Source: Caprimulgus europaeus (Eukaryota; Chordata; Aves; Caprimulgiformes; Caprimulgidae). Taken from it: a DNA stretch of 64,000 nucleotides. Below, one piece after another: positions 40,964 to 53,787 of this stretch; the stretch's first letter is position 1; each line of letters begins with the position of its first letter. Under the pieces are notes generated by a model, which did not search any database, was not told where the DNA came from, and saw only the letters and a program-made list of their open reading frames with translations. Made by a program: the position numbers and the translations under genes. The stretch spans positions 3,042,622-3,106,621 of the forward strand of contig OU015525.1 in NCBI GenBank assembly GCA_907165065.1. Direction: 5' to 3'.

Positions 40964-41845
40964 TTGCTTTCTCCTACTAATCTCCATCTGAAAGTCTTAA
41001 GGACGTTGAAATCCTTTATTCAAGTGGGGAAACTGAGGCACAGAGAGTTTACATTTCCTGCCCAAAGAGACACGGTGCAGCTATGAGCAGAGACCTAAAG
41101 TACCTTTCTCCTGTTGTGATTGCAGCAGGGCCAGGAAAAGGCACTGCAGGGGATGAAATTCAGGCACTCCTCTGCAGGAGGATGGTTGCCAGGTCCCATC
41201 AGTGGTGGCCTTGGAGTTGTTGCCTTTGCAGAGCCCTGACTCAAATGCCTGTGTCTCCCAGAGTGAGACTAGCATCTGCTTGGAGGACCACAGCCAAGCA
41301 GAAAAAAAAGGTCAACTGCTTCCCCCATTGCCCTCCAGGTTGGAAGTGGGGAGAGCTCTCTTCAGCTAAGCACAGCACCTCAGATCTTCCTTGGGCTCAT
41401 CATCCCCCCTGATAATTATTCCATCAGGCCACATGAGGACACAAAAGCAAAAAAAATCCCTTCAGGCCAGCATGTAGCAGAGGAAAGCAAAGGGGAGGAC
41501 AAGCCACACGCTCTCATTCACTCTGTCTCCTGGGGAAAAAGAAATCCAACCAGTCAGTCCCTTCCCCATGACCTGAGCTCACCCTCTGGCCCAAGAAACC
41601 TATGGGTTGTGACACAGGACCAGGTTTGCGGGAGGAGAATTGTGGTTTCTTAGGATGCTGAGAACTGGAGGGGACACTGCCTGGGCTCAGTGTCATTTCA
41701 GGGGTCTGGGATTGTTTCCTGCTGTGTTGATTCAATGTGACAAACTAATTCCTTTTGCAACTTGTCTGTGTTTAACCAAATGGCAACCTCTGTCCTCGGC
41801 TGAGATGTGGCATTTGGAAAGCCAGAACTGCCTCTCTGGGGGAGA

Positions 41846-42090
41846 CAGAATCACAGAAATGCCTCAGCTGGAAAAGATCTTTAAGATCATCCAGTCCAAC
41901 CATGAACCCAACACTGACAAGTCCCCGACTAACCCATGTCCCTCAGCACTATGTCTACACGACTCTTCAAGCCCTCCAGGGATGGGGATTCCACCACTGC
42001 CCTGGGCAACCCCTTCCAATGCCTCAGAACCCTTTCAGCAAAGAAATTCTTCCTCACATCCAATCTCATCTGCTCTGGGCACAACTTGGG
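41846..42090 (-). mobile_element. CR1 LINE 3' fragment
   Basis: The reverse-complement CR1 3' region starts at CAGAATCACAGAAATGCCTC and runs through ATCATCCAGTCCAACCATGA, CCTCCAGGGATGGGGATTCC and CTTCCTCACATCCAATCTCA. The minus-strand frame shows [20 protein letters not shown], the CR1 C-terminal motif. Confidence 0.92.
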
Positions 42091-43602
42091 ACAATTAGAA
42101 CCCACAACCACATCGACCTAAGCTGGTCATGGTGGATGTTTGGTATTTTGCTGTTATTCCCAATCTTTATGGGGTGACCCCAAAGATGAACACCTCTGGA
42201 TAAAGATGACACCCCTCTGGACCAAAACCCTAGCCTCTTTTTATCTCCCTGGCTGCATGCACCCACTGCAGACCACCCTACTCTGCCCACCATGGGCCTC
42301 TGCAACACTGTCATATGCATTGCTTACCCCTTCCTGGTGTCTCCATGCTTTGTGGAGCTGCACTCATCCTCTGGAGCCCCCACAATGATAGAAAGTCAGG
42401 GGTTCATCTCTAAATGGCCTCCAAATTCCAGCTACTCCCAGGTCAAGAAGAGGTAGAGACCTTCTGTCTGGACACAGACCAAGCAGCCAGCTGCCAAGTT
42501 CAGCTCCTTGAAATCCAAGTAGGTTTGGAGACAGGTCACTTATGCTCATGCAGCATATCTGCTGAGCCCCAGAAGAGCATCCTAGACAAACTCCTCATGC
42601 TATCCACCCCCCCAACAGCTCCTTTTTTACAGCACTGATCAGCACACAGGAGCAAAACATCCCCTTTAATGTACTAAGGTGGACAAAAGCTGCACATCAG
42701 GGACAAATTTAAGGCCTGCAGGAAAGAAAACATTGTTTTACACCCTGAGTGAAGGGAGAGCTTTGCTTTCAGCAGAGCATATGCCATCTGTTCCCGTCAC
42801 CCACGCTGCACGGCCGCATTACCACACTGCCAAGCACAAAGCATCAGCGACAGGCTCCAGCAAGGCAATGCTTAACCCCCCTCCATCCTGACCAGGATGG
42901 TGCTACCAGGGTAAAACCAGACAGTGGGACATCCTGAAAATCATCATGCCTGACTTGGTATGACACAAGGCTGGCAGCTCCAAGAAGGCACCTGATGAAG
43001 CTGCTTGTAACTTCCCTGGGGATTTTGCATCCAAGTGGGGTGATCTGCAAGATTCAGGCAGAAGGACTAGGGCACACACAAGCTTGCAAGCAAAGGGAAG
43101 ACAGTAGGATTTGGCTCATTGCTTCTGGCCTTGGCCCATCTTCTTGTCACCAGGAAATCTCTTCTACACCCACAGGGGGAAGCCTTCAGCAGCAAAAGAG
43201 CAAAGAAGCTTCTTTAGATCTGAAACCATCTCTAGCAGAGAGAGGAGAGACCTGGAGTAAATGGGGCAGATGAAAACCTGTTTCTTATACTTCCTCCTCC
43301 AGCTGAAACCCTCTTTCTTCAGAGAGGGTTCCTGCATCCCTGTTTAATGATCCACTCTTCATTTACATTTAATTAGAGGAGTGAAAGAGCCAATTAACAA
43401 GTTCTACACTAAATGCAAACAAAAGGGATCACTAGTGACTCAGAGGAATGAGTAGAGCCAAGAGGTGGGGCTTTGCAGGCAGCTTAACCAGACCTTAAGG
43501 AAGGCACCGTGCCCTGTGTCCTCTTTTCTGAAAGCTGAGTGGTTGCACCATGAATCAGGCCACCTCACAGATCCAAATTAAAATTGATCCCTGTTTTTCT
43601 TC

Positions 43603-43770
43603 ATCACAGAATTGCCTTGATTGGAAAAGCCCTTTAAGATCATTGAGTCCAATCATTAACCCAACACTGACAAGTCTCTGACTAAACCATGTCCCTCAGC
43701 ACTATGTCTACATGACTCTTCAATCCCTCCAGGGATGGGGACTCCACCACTGCCCTGGGCAATCCATTCC
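43603..43770 (-). mobile_element. CR1 LINE 3' end fragment, same subfamily as the 41846 copy
   Basis: It starts at ATCACAGAATTGCC and contains ATCATTGAGTCCAATCATTA and the CCCTCAGCACTATGTCTACA stretch, which it shares almost base for base with the copy 1.7 kb to the left. It ends abruptly at about 43770. Confidence 0.9.
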
Positions 43771-46413
43771 TGGAACTGGCTTTCATCTGGATGAGGAGCA
43801 GAGTCACTCACCACCCACTGCACTATCAGTGGTGCTGACATCAGTGGGACAGCAAGATCATACTCAGGGAGAGGAGGAGAGGTCAGTCCAGGATGACTTT
43901 GACTCACCTGGATGTCAGAGGTGCACCAAAGGATACAGCTTCACATGCATAGCTGCTATGGGGGCTTTAACTTCCACCCTTGGACATTCATCCCACATCA
44001 CTCCATGATGTGGGTTCACACAGCAAATCAGCCTATTAGAGTGATTAAAAACTGGTTTTTTTTTTCCTTTCTTTTTTAAGCTGGGCCAGCTCCCATCCAA
44101 TTTTGCAGGTGGTTGCACTTGCAGCTGTGCCAGTGCTGCTGTGGAAGGAAGGGGAGGCTCGAGCACAGAGGAGAGGAAGCTCCAAAAGCAGTGGGAGGCA
44201 CCATCTAAGGTGCTCAAAGCATGTTGACTGCCACCAGGCCACCTTCAGCTTTAGCTTCAAGTCAGTCTCTCTGCCAAGGGTGTAGGCCATGTGGCATTAA
44301 GAACACATGCCCACATCATGCTCAGCTCTGGACTTCTGCAAAACACAAGCACTGCATGGTTGTTCTCCTCCTCCTAGCACAAAGTGGATAAAGGGGTAGA
44401 AGACCATGACATCTCATGATCCAGACTTTCTACCTGCATGGCTGGGTGAGAGAGGCAGGTTCATCATACAGGCTGGTGGACAGGGCTGTATGAGCTGGTC
44501 CCAATAGTTCCTGCAGTGTGCAAATCGTGCTGTGAGGCTGAATGGGCTTCCAACACTGGTCCAAAACAAACATGAACAGGCTCAGGTGTGTCAGCACAAG
44601 CTTCACCCTTCTCTCAGGGTTGGATCTTACTATCTCCAGATGAAGAGACATCTCACCTGTTCTTCTGTGAGCCAGACCTAATTGCCAAGCTCAGCTTCCA
44701 ATTAAGATAGGTGTGTGAGGAGGTGGGTAAGGAACACTTCTCATGGCATCCTGTTAATAAGGGGTCATGTTCAAAAGGAAGGGAGTAATTAGGGAGTGGG
44801 GAAGGCAACCTCTGGGCAGGGACTAGGGGTGATTGTGAGATGGGACAGGTAGAAGGGTAATCTGAAGACTTGTTAAGCATGGTGTAATAAATGATCTCAG
44901 CAACCATGAAATGAGCAACCTCCCAAAGGTTTAGACTTATTGAAACATTCTTTTTAATTTTAATTCCTATGAGTGATTTATTTGTTTCTTTTAATGCTGG
45001 GGAAAGACAGAGTTTTATCAAGAGAAATACTTTGGGATGCACATGCTTTACTAACATCATCCCTGCAATGCTCTTGTTCTCCAGCCCTTAGAGACAGATC
45101 CCACAGAAAAATCTCTCCTATAAAGGGAATGGTGAGGAGCCAACTAGGTCAGATGGCTTTTATTAGGGATGGTCTCATATCAGGGCTAACCTTGGAACCC
45201 CATTTCAACCCAAAGACAATCTCTTCAGTTATAGCCAGTGGCAAGGTTGTACTTGTGCTGAGATGCCACGCATTACCTTTACTTGTCCTCCAAATCAACT
45301 ATCTAGTTCCTTTACTAAAGATCCTGACTCCTTCCTTCTGGTATCAATTTTGGGATAGGATGAAGGCTGCCCTCATACCCACCACCTACCTCAAGCAGTT
45401 CTTTCTTGACTAAAAAGGGGGTTCAGGGTGACTTGCTGAGATGTGAATGTCCCCACTGAGGACAACTGGAGTTAGTCACTACAGCACATGAGACACCAGG
45501 ATCTGAGATCTTCTGCTGCTCACAGTCAGACAGACAACTTAGAGAAAATCTGAGAGCCAGGGCTCATGGTTTAAAGAAATCAGCTAACCATTTATGGATG
45601 TGGATGTCCCAGATATAATAATGAGAGGGATGATCTAACTGAGCTTGGAGATCTGTGAGGCAATGGTGCATCCTAAGATATTTGTGCTGGTAAATGAATT
45701 CTTATCATTATGTGATCTGCCCAGATATGGGCTTTCCTTCTTCTCACAGTGCTGTCAGTAAAGTTATGCAAGTATTGAGCAAGAATTTTCACTTTGGACT
45801 CACTCCTCTTACTGGGCTCCCCAGCTGCTTGGTTGCCTTTAGACTTTGTTGAACCACCTCCAGCTCTGCTTATGCACAAGAGAGGAGTGTGGATCCTTTA
45901 TCAGATAATAACCTTGACTTGCCCCCCTGTAACTCACACTAAGAGAAGCAGCAGATGTCCCAGCCATTACCAGACAACATACAAACAAGAACAATCCAGC
46001 ATTTCACCTCCAGAAACGGAGCATCACAGAGCTGACAGCACCTTCAGAAGATAAAATGGAGACTTCTCTACCAGACAATCTATTATTAAGACCAGCCTGC
46101 CTGTGTGCTTGTTCATTCTGGTGTAGATCCAGAGCCCTTCAACTCAACTCAACAGAGCAATCTCATCTTTGCATCTTGACAGCTAACGGTGAACTCTGGA
46201 TTTTTCTTAATTTAGGATGAAAAAACTCAGTACTAGGCAGATACCAAATGAACCAATCAATGTGATAGATAAGAGGAATTCTCAGAGCACAATATAGTTT
46301 ATCACTGAAACACTGAAAAACGACATTGAGTGACTAAAGATATTTACTCTGCACTAACCAGTCGTCTCCTTTAATGCTGGACAATCCCTCTCTTTCTAGC
46401 TCCCAAGCAGCCT

Positions 46414-46831
46414 TGTCCTGGTTTTTGCTAGAATAGAGTTAATTTTCTTCTCAGTAGCTAGAAAACACTGTGTTTTGGTTTCTATATGGATTTGTTATGA
46501 GAAGAATGTTGATAAGGTACAAGGATGTGGTGTTGGGTAGTGTGCAAGTGCAAAGGGCTGGGTGGGGAAAAGTGTAGTAGTTAACAAAACCCAGAATTGA
46601 CAGTTGGATATGCCAATAAGATATTCCATATCATATCACCTCATGCTCAGTATCTTAACCAGGGCTGACCGAAAAGGGAAGTGATTCTCTCGGGGATTGC
46701 TCGGGCTCGCTCTTTTGGGATTGCAGTTTCGGATTTGAGGTTCCTTTTCACTCCTCCAGGATCACTATCAGCAGGTGGTGAGCAGTTGTACTGAGCATAG
46801 CTCATTTATACATATATATATATAGTTGTTG

Positions 46832-46887
<56 letters not shown>

Positions 46888-47047
46888 GTTTTAATTTGAT
46901 TTTACTCTAATTATTACATTGTTCTTACCTCAACCTACAAGTCTCCTCACCTTTACCCCTTCAATTTTCTCCCTTATTCCCTGGGGGGAAGATGGGGGTG
47001 TGAGCAGCTGTGTCTTCTTTGGCTGCCAGCCAAGTTAAACTATCACA
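46414..47047 (+). mobile_element. Solo LTR, ERVL-type, with TTA microsatellite expansion
   Basis: The 634-bp element starts TGTCCTGGTTTTTGCTAGAA and ends AAGTTAAACTATCACA. The flanking pentamers AGCCT (46409-46413) and AGCTT (47048-47052) differ at one base. It shares TTATGAGAAGAATGTTGATA and GGATATGCCAATAAGATATTCC with the 23381 copy. An internal run of TA, TTG and then about 17 TTA units (46811-46888) has expanded. Confidence 0.9.
46811..46888 (+). repeat. (TA)n(TTG)n(TTA)n compound microsatellite inside an LTR
   Basis: TA units at about 46811-46824 are followed by TTG units and then a long uninterrupted TTA run to 46888. Sister LTRs here have only a few interrupted units in the same place. 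Confidence 0.95.
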
Positions 47048-49392
47048 AGCTTCAATGCAAGTGTGTTAACCTAAGGGACAATCCTTTTAGGAAAAAGAGA
47101 AGTAACTTCACAACCAAACTTTAAACATAGCCACCACTGGAGTTATGTAGTAACTATTATGATTATTTATATCCCATCCTACTAAGAGCTATCATCACAG
47201 CTCAGGGAGTGCTGGTGCTAGGCACTGTACATCTGTTTTCTGAGAAAGTGACAATTGCTCTCAAGATCTGAGTCAGAATAAAGAAAAGAAACAGGAGGAT
47301 AAAAACAAGATTAAGTGCACCATGTACACAAATGTCTCGACTTCTTCAAGGTCATGAGCAAATGCAGGAGCAGAGCACAGGCCTCACTATGAGGTTCTGC
47401 TTCAGCATCCTTAGGATGCCCCCCATCACAAGACTACAGCTAAACTGGGTGCAGAGCCCCATGTCACGCAGCACAGATGACACACTCGGAATATAAAATT
47501 AATTTCAGCATGCTGCACCATAAGAAAACACCCACATAGAATGAAGTTTTATCTAACATTATTTTTCTTCTTTTTTTTGGCCAAAATACATAACTGGCAA
47601 TACCAGATGTTTCACAAATTCTTGTATTCTATCAGCTTGTTTGTCTTCAATAAATGCAAAATCCATTGCAGAAATATGCAGTCAATATTTGGGTTTTTCA
47701 GCCCAGAAATATTGGGGAAAGGGACTGATCCAAACCTTCCCTCTATTTTATTTCATTTCATCAAAAACATTATCCAAACTAAAAACCAATTAATTAATTT
47801 TCCAAGTTCAGCAAAAGTTTGCATTCAGCCCCAAACACTCAGAGCCCTGAAGTGTCCTTGGTGACTGCATCTCTGCTTCTATCTCCATCCACTCATCCAC
47901 TGAGTGCAAACCACTGTGCTCTTCTGCCCATTGCAGAGTCTGGTGCTCATCCAGAGAAACCAGTTCCTGTAAGAAACCCATGAATTTACACCATGCTCCA
48001 CATTTATAGAGACATATTGCAAAGTGATACTTGGGAGCATGTGGGTTATGGAGGGCCCATTGGCTAAATGACCCATGGCTGTCATTTCTGTATATCTTTC
48101 CAATGTTTATTAAGGAAACATATTAGGCTTTTTACTTCTTAGTCTCCTTTCAAGAACAAACAACAAAAAAAGTGTCGTGCCTCAGGCAGTCTTGTTATAA
48201 TCTTACACAGAGTTCATTCAATAAAGTCCGTTAATTAAAACATGAATATTTAAAATGGCTTTCAAGAACAGCAGCCTTATCTCACCAGAGGGAAGAAGAA
48301 AGAAGAGGGGAAAAGAAGGGGAAAAAAAGTGGTAAAACACAAGAAAAGAAGGAGATATAGTTCATTTTGCCAGAGGAGCATTAAATTATTCAATTGCTGA
48401 ATGAATGCTTTTTCCCCAGCTATGTTAGATGTTCATTTGTAGTGAGAGGTTCAGGCTGGAAAAAGGTACAGGGGGGAGGAGTGGAGGCAAAGACAAATAG
48501 GTAGTTTTAATTAAAATGTGAGGTAGGCAAAGCTATCATTTTTGTCAGTGTTGCTTTTCAAAGTGAGGACTTCCTCAACGCAACAGTCCTGCGAAAGCAG
48601 AACAGCCACGGTTGTCCACTTTGCTGAGACTACTCTGACACTGCAAAAAGGTTAGACAATGAGATTAAGCTCAGCATCCCAGTATCTGTCTTAGAGTGAC
48701 TTTGCTCCTCAAAAACATATCAAGGGGTCTTGGTGTAATGAGAAACAACCCCCAAGATGGCAAGACAGAGAGGGCAATGGGGCATATGGGAGTCAGAGGT
48801 ACATGTCTGCACATACAAACCATCACGCAGCTGGAGACATGTGAATGAGTCTGCATGTGCTGCATCTGAGCTGGGATGTGGGGAAGGCAGGAATGGAGTC
48901 TCCATTCCAAGACTCCAAGAGTCTCCAAAGCCATTATCCTCCAGTAAAACTCGTCTCAAAACCAGTGCACGTGTTGCAGTGACACATGCTGCAAGCTCTC
49001 CCATTGATAAGCTACATATCTCACAGTGGAGAAAGAGCTTTAAGAAAGAGTTGGTGGTCCCTGGGAGTTCTCTTCATCAACCCACCACTCAAGTACATAC
49101 AGGACTTCAAGTAGCTCACTTGCAGCAAATGCACTGCAGTGCTTTGCTGTAGGAAGGCAGGGCAGAGGGAAGCATGTCCCAACAGCAGTGGGCTTGGGAC
49201 AGCTTTGGATGACTACAGTCTCACAGTAAGTCCTTGCCTTGTCCCCTCTGAGTGTCAAGCTATGAAGGTTGTCCTTTTCCACCAAGCTATCAAGCCACAC
49301 TGAGGAATTCATCAGCTTGATTTGGCTCTTGGGGGATTAACAGAAGTTGTACTTTTCAAGGGAAGGATCCCACAGGTACAAACAAAACCAGC

Positions 49393-49457
49393 TTCTTCTG
49401 AAATGCACCATGAGGCACTCATTTTCCAGATGGGCCTCATGGTGCATTTTGGAAGAA
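49393..49457 (+). other. Strong inverted repeat / hairpin, 24-bp stem, 17-nt loop
   Basis: Arms 49401-49416 and 49434-49449 are perfect reverse complements of 16 bases (AAATGCACCATGAGGC and GCCTCATGGTGCATTT). The stem continues outward through two G-U pairs (49400/49450 and 49399/49451) and six more Watson-Crick pairs to 49393/49457. A plus-strand RNA would pair all 24 positions. In the minus-strand (ADGRB1-sense) RNA the two wobble positions become C-A mismatches. The size resembles a pre-miRNA or a small palindromic element. I recognise no known miRNA in it. Confidence 0.75.
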
Positions 49458-50050
49458 ACAAAGAAAGGATGAAGCATGAGTCAGCCTTTTCTTCCTGCAG
49501 AGAGTTTACATGTTCCGGGTCTCGAGGGACACCACAGCCTCTCTTGAGTGGGAAGCGACGTGCCCCATATCTCTGTGCATCTGGTTATGGGGTTCCCCAC
49601 GAGGTTCTCAGCTCCTGGATACATTCATAGGTGTGCACTGGCACTCATATGGCTGTGGGGACGTGCAGGGGTGGGGATGTGCAGGAGCTGTACACACTCA
49701 TGAGCCTGCTCCTGTATATATATCCTTGTGTGAATGTATCCATGTGCCAAATCGAGCTTGTTTATATGTGCATCTGGCTCTCTGGACATGGACATGAGTG
49801 CTGGTGCAGCTGTGTGCCTATCCAAGCATCTCTAGACAGGACCTGCCTGTGCATGGACAGATGTGTGCATTTCAGCTTGCTGAGGGACAGGGTAGAGCAG
49901 GAGGTGGGGGGGAGATTTTGCATTTCTGGTGACAAAGAGTCTGTCTGCATCTCTCACACCAGGTCAGTGGGACACAGCCAGGTGACAGCAGGGACAGGCT
50001 GTCAGGTCCAGGTATGCCACAGGATCATGGCTGCACCCTTGGAGAGGGAT

Positions 50051-50145
50051 AGAATCACAGAATCACAGAATGGTTGAGGTTGGAAGGGACCTCTGAAGGT
50101 CATGTAGTCCAACCACCCTACTCAAGTCAGAACTCCTTGAGCAGC
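50051..50145 (-). mobile_element. CR1 LINE 3' end, about 95 bp
   Basis: AGAATCACAGAATCACAGAA begins the reverse-complement tail, followed by TGGTTGAGGTTGGAAGGGAC and CATGTAGTCCAACCACCCTA. Only the 3' end is present. Confidence 0.92.
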
Positions 50146-52490
50146 AATGAGAGGAGCTGGGATTGTCACAGTAGGGAAATGTAGGATTTCACACGGTAGG
50201 AAATCAGGTTTCATCCTTTCCACTGTTCAGAAAGCCCTATTTTTAAGAGTAGAAGGGACAACATGCCACCTTCTCCTGCCTACTGACAAGTTTGGTGCCA
50301 ATACATCAGGCTCAGGAGTGGAGAAGAAGGTGGGTTGTTGTGTTTAAAGGTTTGGAAAAGCTTTTAACTACTCTCTTCCTCTGCTTTGCAGCAAGTAAAA
50401 GGCACCAAATTATACCAAGGCAAAACTCCAACCAAACTTGTCACCAGCTCCAATGACAATACATTCAAATCATGCTAAGCTGCCCATGGCTCAGGGACAC
50501 CAGGGCTGATAGGAGGGAAGGGACTTTGCCAAATTCAAGAGCTGCTGAGCTAGAAGAGCCATCCCTGCCCTGACAGCTGGTGGCATATATTGTGGCTGTC
50601 CCCTGAGGTCTGTTGTTCTCCTTGACGGTTACTCAGTTGTGTGTGGTCCATGGGGCAGGTGTCTGAGCTTCCCAAAGGGGCCTCCTGAGCTCCTCAGTGG
50701 CCCAAAAGCACAGAAGCACAAAAAGCAATCTCTTTAAATACCTCTCTATAGTTACCTGGGGACTGTCCTGGTGTCTACATCTTTTCTTCTTCAGCAAGTA
50801 TCCCCCCAGCAAGCCAGCCATGTTTCTAAGCTGCTCCTCTGCTGCTCACTGCCTGCCTTCCTGTTATAAACATTACTGATCTCAAGTCACACCACTACTT
50901 GTTGATTTTGGCTGACCTTAATGCACAGTAGCTAGCTAAATTTCAAGTTGATTTAAGAAGGTACTCCCAGAATTTAAAATCTAGACAGGGGAAAAGAGAG
51001 TTTGGGGAGGCTAACAAGGCTGAGCATCTCATTTCTGTGAAGAAGGTGGTCAGACAGGTTGAGATGCTGCATTGCTAAGGTCATGGCACAAACACCTCCA
51101 GGCTGAATCAACGTGGCAAAAACACAGGGAGACATCAGACTCCCTTCTATTTATGATCTTGATCAAACTTCTTGCCTGCACATATCTGCTGAAACATCAT
51201 CTCCATGAATACAAAATGATACAGTACTTACAGGAATCAACACCAGCCTCTCTCTGTGTCTGTTTCTCATTGTTGCTGGTGTTTGTGCAGATCAAAGCCC
51301 ATGTATTGCAGGGAGAACATAGCTCAAAATGCCCCAGAAACATTAGAACAAAGCTATCACACTGCCAGGGCAGCCCAGTTTCTTCAGGAGGCTGGAGTTG
51401 CAGCTTTCACCCCTCCAGGTCCCTTCCCTTTCTTCCTGCTTCTAAACACTGGGAATATCTCAAGCCATTAACTGTTTATTTAATGACATGGACCACTCAA
51501 GACCTATTGAGAGCATTCTGCTTAATGAGGTGTGTGGCAATTATTGCTCTATCAAAACTAGAGCCAGGGAATGAGAAGAAATATATTTAAACTCAACAGA
51601 TCTGCAATTCTGATGATGTGCTAAAGGATATCCTAGCCTAGCCTGGTTATCTCAACATGCTGGAAGGTTGAAATATGGGATATCAGTATCACATTGCTGT
51701 CTGCAGTGAGTGCAAGAAGAAAGAGTACTACATGGAGATTCGATATCTGGAGGTGACATTGGCAGAGCCCCCCAGGGACACACTGTTGCTGAATCCTCCT
51801 CAGATTAAAATGCCACAGAGCCACACTAAATACCTGCTGAGAATCTAAAACCACTTTTCTAACCTATTTAGCCCAAGCTTTCTTCAGGATTGTCTTGGGG
51901 GATGACAAGCTCTCAAGAGACAGAATCACCACCTACAGATGTTGCAAAATTCCACTGATGAGAAGAATGGGAAAAGGAAAATATACAAGAAGAGATGAGT
52001 TGCAGAGGTGATAGTGATGCTCTGGAAGAGATGTGAAAGTTACTGCTCTGCCTAACATGGAAAGAGATTGCTGTGGCTTGGAGAACCCATGTCCACTCTT
52101 AGAGTACTCATGGATAAACTCTTAACCCTGCTAAGCCTCTGTTCCCAGCCTGTTCAGCATAGATCAGAGCCTTTTTCCCCCTCCTGGATCTGTTGTCTTC
52201 TAGATGTCTAAACCAGCTGGGCTAAGTGCCACCTCTGCTAAGTCCTGGCTTCACTCAAGCCTTTGGGAGCTGTATCTGCATAGAAGAAACCAGCACTGAA
52301 AGATGGAAAACTCCCTTGCAAGGAAACTTGGGAGAAACCCCAGAGCTATATCCACCATGAGAGAAAGGATCCACCCCGTCAGAGAGCTTGGTGCCAAGGA
52401 GACCCATGGAAGTCAAGCATCTCAAAGGTAAATCAAATCAGGCACTTGAAAAACTCCATGGACCCATTTTCCCTCGGAAATACAATGTTT

Positions 52491-52755
52491 TCACAGAATC
52501 ACAGAATGTTGGGGATTGGAAGGGACCTCAAAAGATCATCCAGTCCAATCCCCCTGCTGGAGCAGGAACACCTAGATAAGATCACACAGGAAGGCCTCCA
52601 GGCGGGTCTTGAATGTCTCCAGAGAAGGAGACTCCACAACCTCCCTGGGCAGCCTGTTCCAGTGCTCTGTTACCCTCACAGTAAAGAAGTTCTTTCTCGA
52701 ATTTAAGCAGAACCTCCCGTGTTCCAGCTTACACCTATTGCCCCTTGTCCTATCC
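52491..52755 (-). mobile_element. CR1 LINE 3' fragment
   Basis: It starts TCACAGAATCACAGAATGTT. The minus-strand frame carries [20 protein letters not shown] and [12 protein letters not shown], matching the 17132 and 38186 copies. It breaks off after CCCCTTGTCCTATCC. Confidence 0.93.
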
Positions 52756-53031
52756 ATTTTTTTGCCTGCTCCCATCACATAAATGCATCAGATATTCAGG
52801 GTGGGTGGCAAAAAGGGACGAGTGTTTCTGTGCACCTTCCCTTCTGAGACATTAGTATCCTTGTTCTCATATTCAGCAGTTACAGTGGTAAAACTACACT
52901 GCAGATGCAATGATTTTAAACCTGGTGTCTGTGTTTCCCTGCATCTAAATTTCACCCTGTATTCCCATACAAAAGATTTTGGGGCAGCTTCTATGAGTCC
53001 TGAATACGAGAGGATGTGAAAGAATGGCAAA

Positions 53032-53085
53032 TTAAAAAAAAACAAACCAAAAAACAAAGCAACAAAAAACCCCAAACCACCCCAT
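53032..53085 (+). repeat. A/C-rich low-complexity tract
   Basis: AAAAAAAACAAACC-type sequence with CAAA units and CCCC interruptions; no protein sense on either strand. Confidence 0.8.
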
Positions 53086-53460
53086 AACTTAAAAGCTTAG
53101 CCTTTCACCACTCATTAAATTACCCATAAAAGTCCCCTCATAGCAATAATGGGAGTAGCTGCCTGTGAAACTCCCTCTGAAACTAGATGTAAATTCCACC
53201 TTTAGTTTCCCTCCTACAACAATAGTGCATTCAGACAGTAATTGTTGATGTTTCTGCATTGTAATCATGGCCACAAGCTGTTGGGTTCACAGTGGAACCG
53301 ATTGCTTTATTTTTCTCATTTTTCTCCCCTCATCTCCCAACTAGGACATCTCCATACAGATGCATGCATGAGTGAATTTAGTGCTGGAACAATGGTGTAA
53401 ACACAGGAAATCTCTGCTCTGCCACTCTTATGCTCATGCCTAATTGTCTCCGGTATCCAG

Positions 53461-53713
53461 TGATAGGACACGTGGGAATGGTTCAAAGCTGCACTAGGGG
53501 AGTTTTAGACTGGACATGAGGAAGCATTTCTTTACTGAGAGGGTGGTCAAGCACTGGAACAGGCTTCCTAGAGAGGTGGTTGATGCCCCAAACCTGTCAG
53601 TGTTTAAGATGCATTTGGACAATTTCCTTAATTCCGTGCTTTAACTTTTAGTCATCCCTGGAGTGGTCAGGCAGTTGGACTGATCATTGTAGGTCCTTTC
53701 CAACTGAAAATTT
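53461..53713 (+). mobile_element. CR1 LINE 3' fragment ending in an expanded hexamer repeat
   Basis: It contains CR1 sequence TGATAGGACACGTGGGAATG, GTCAAGCACTGGAACAGGCT, TGGACAATTTCC and GGTCCTTTCCAACTGAAAAT. Instead of the usual ATTCTRTG octamers the tail is followed directly by a (CTATTT)n array. Confidence 0.88.
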
Positions 53714-53715
53714 CC

Positions 53716-53787
53716 TCTATTTCTATTTCTATTTCTATTTCTATTTCTATTTCTATTTCTATTTCTATTTCTATTTCTATTTCTATT
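53716..53787 (+). repeat. (CTATTT)n hexanucleotide microsatellite, about 12 units
   Basis: It is a near-perfect run of CTATTT from 53716 to 53787, seen as an IE-dipeptide frame on the opposite strand. It lies at the exact 3' end of a CR1 copy, suggesting that it grew from the CR1 terminal repeat. Confidence 0.95.

Noticed and set aside
49628..49900. Recurrent GTGCAT/GTGTGCA phrases suggesting an old minisatellite
   Set aside because: No consistent unit or period could be defined by eye; Tandem Repeats Finder would be needed.
51072..51590. 172-codon open frame on the plus strand
   Set aside because: No known motif and no supporting gene structure; antisense to the ADGRB1 intron.
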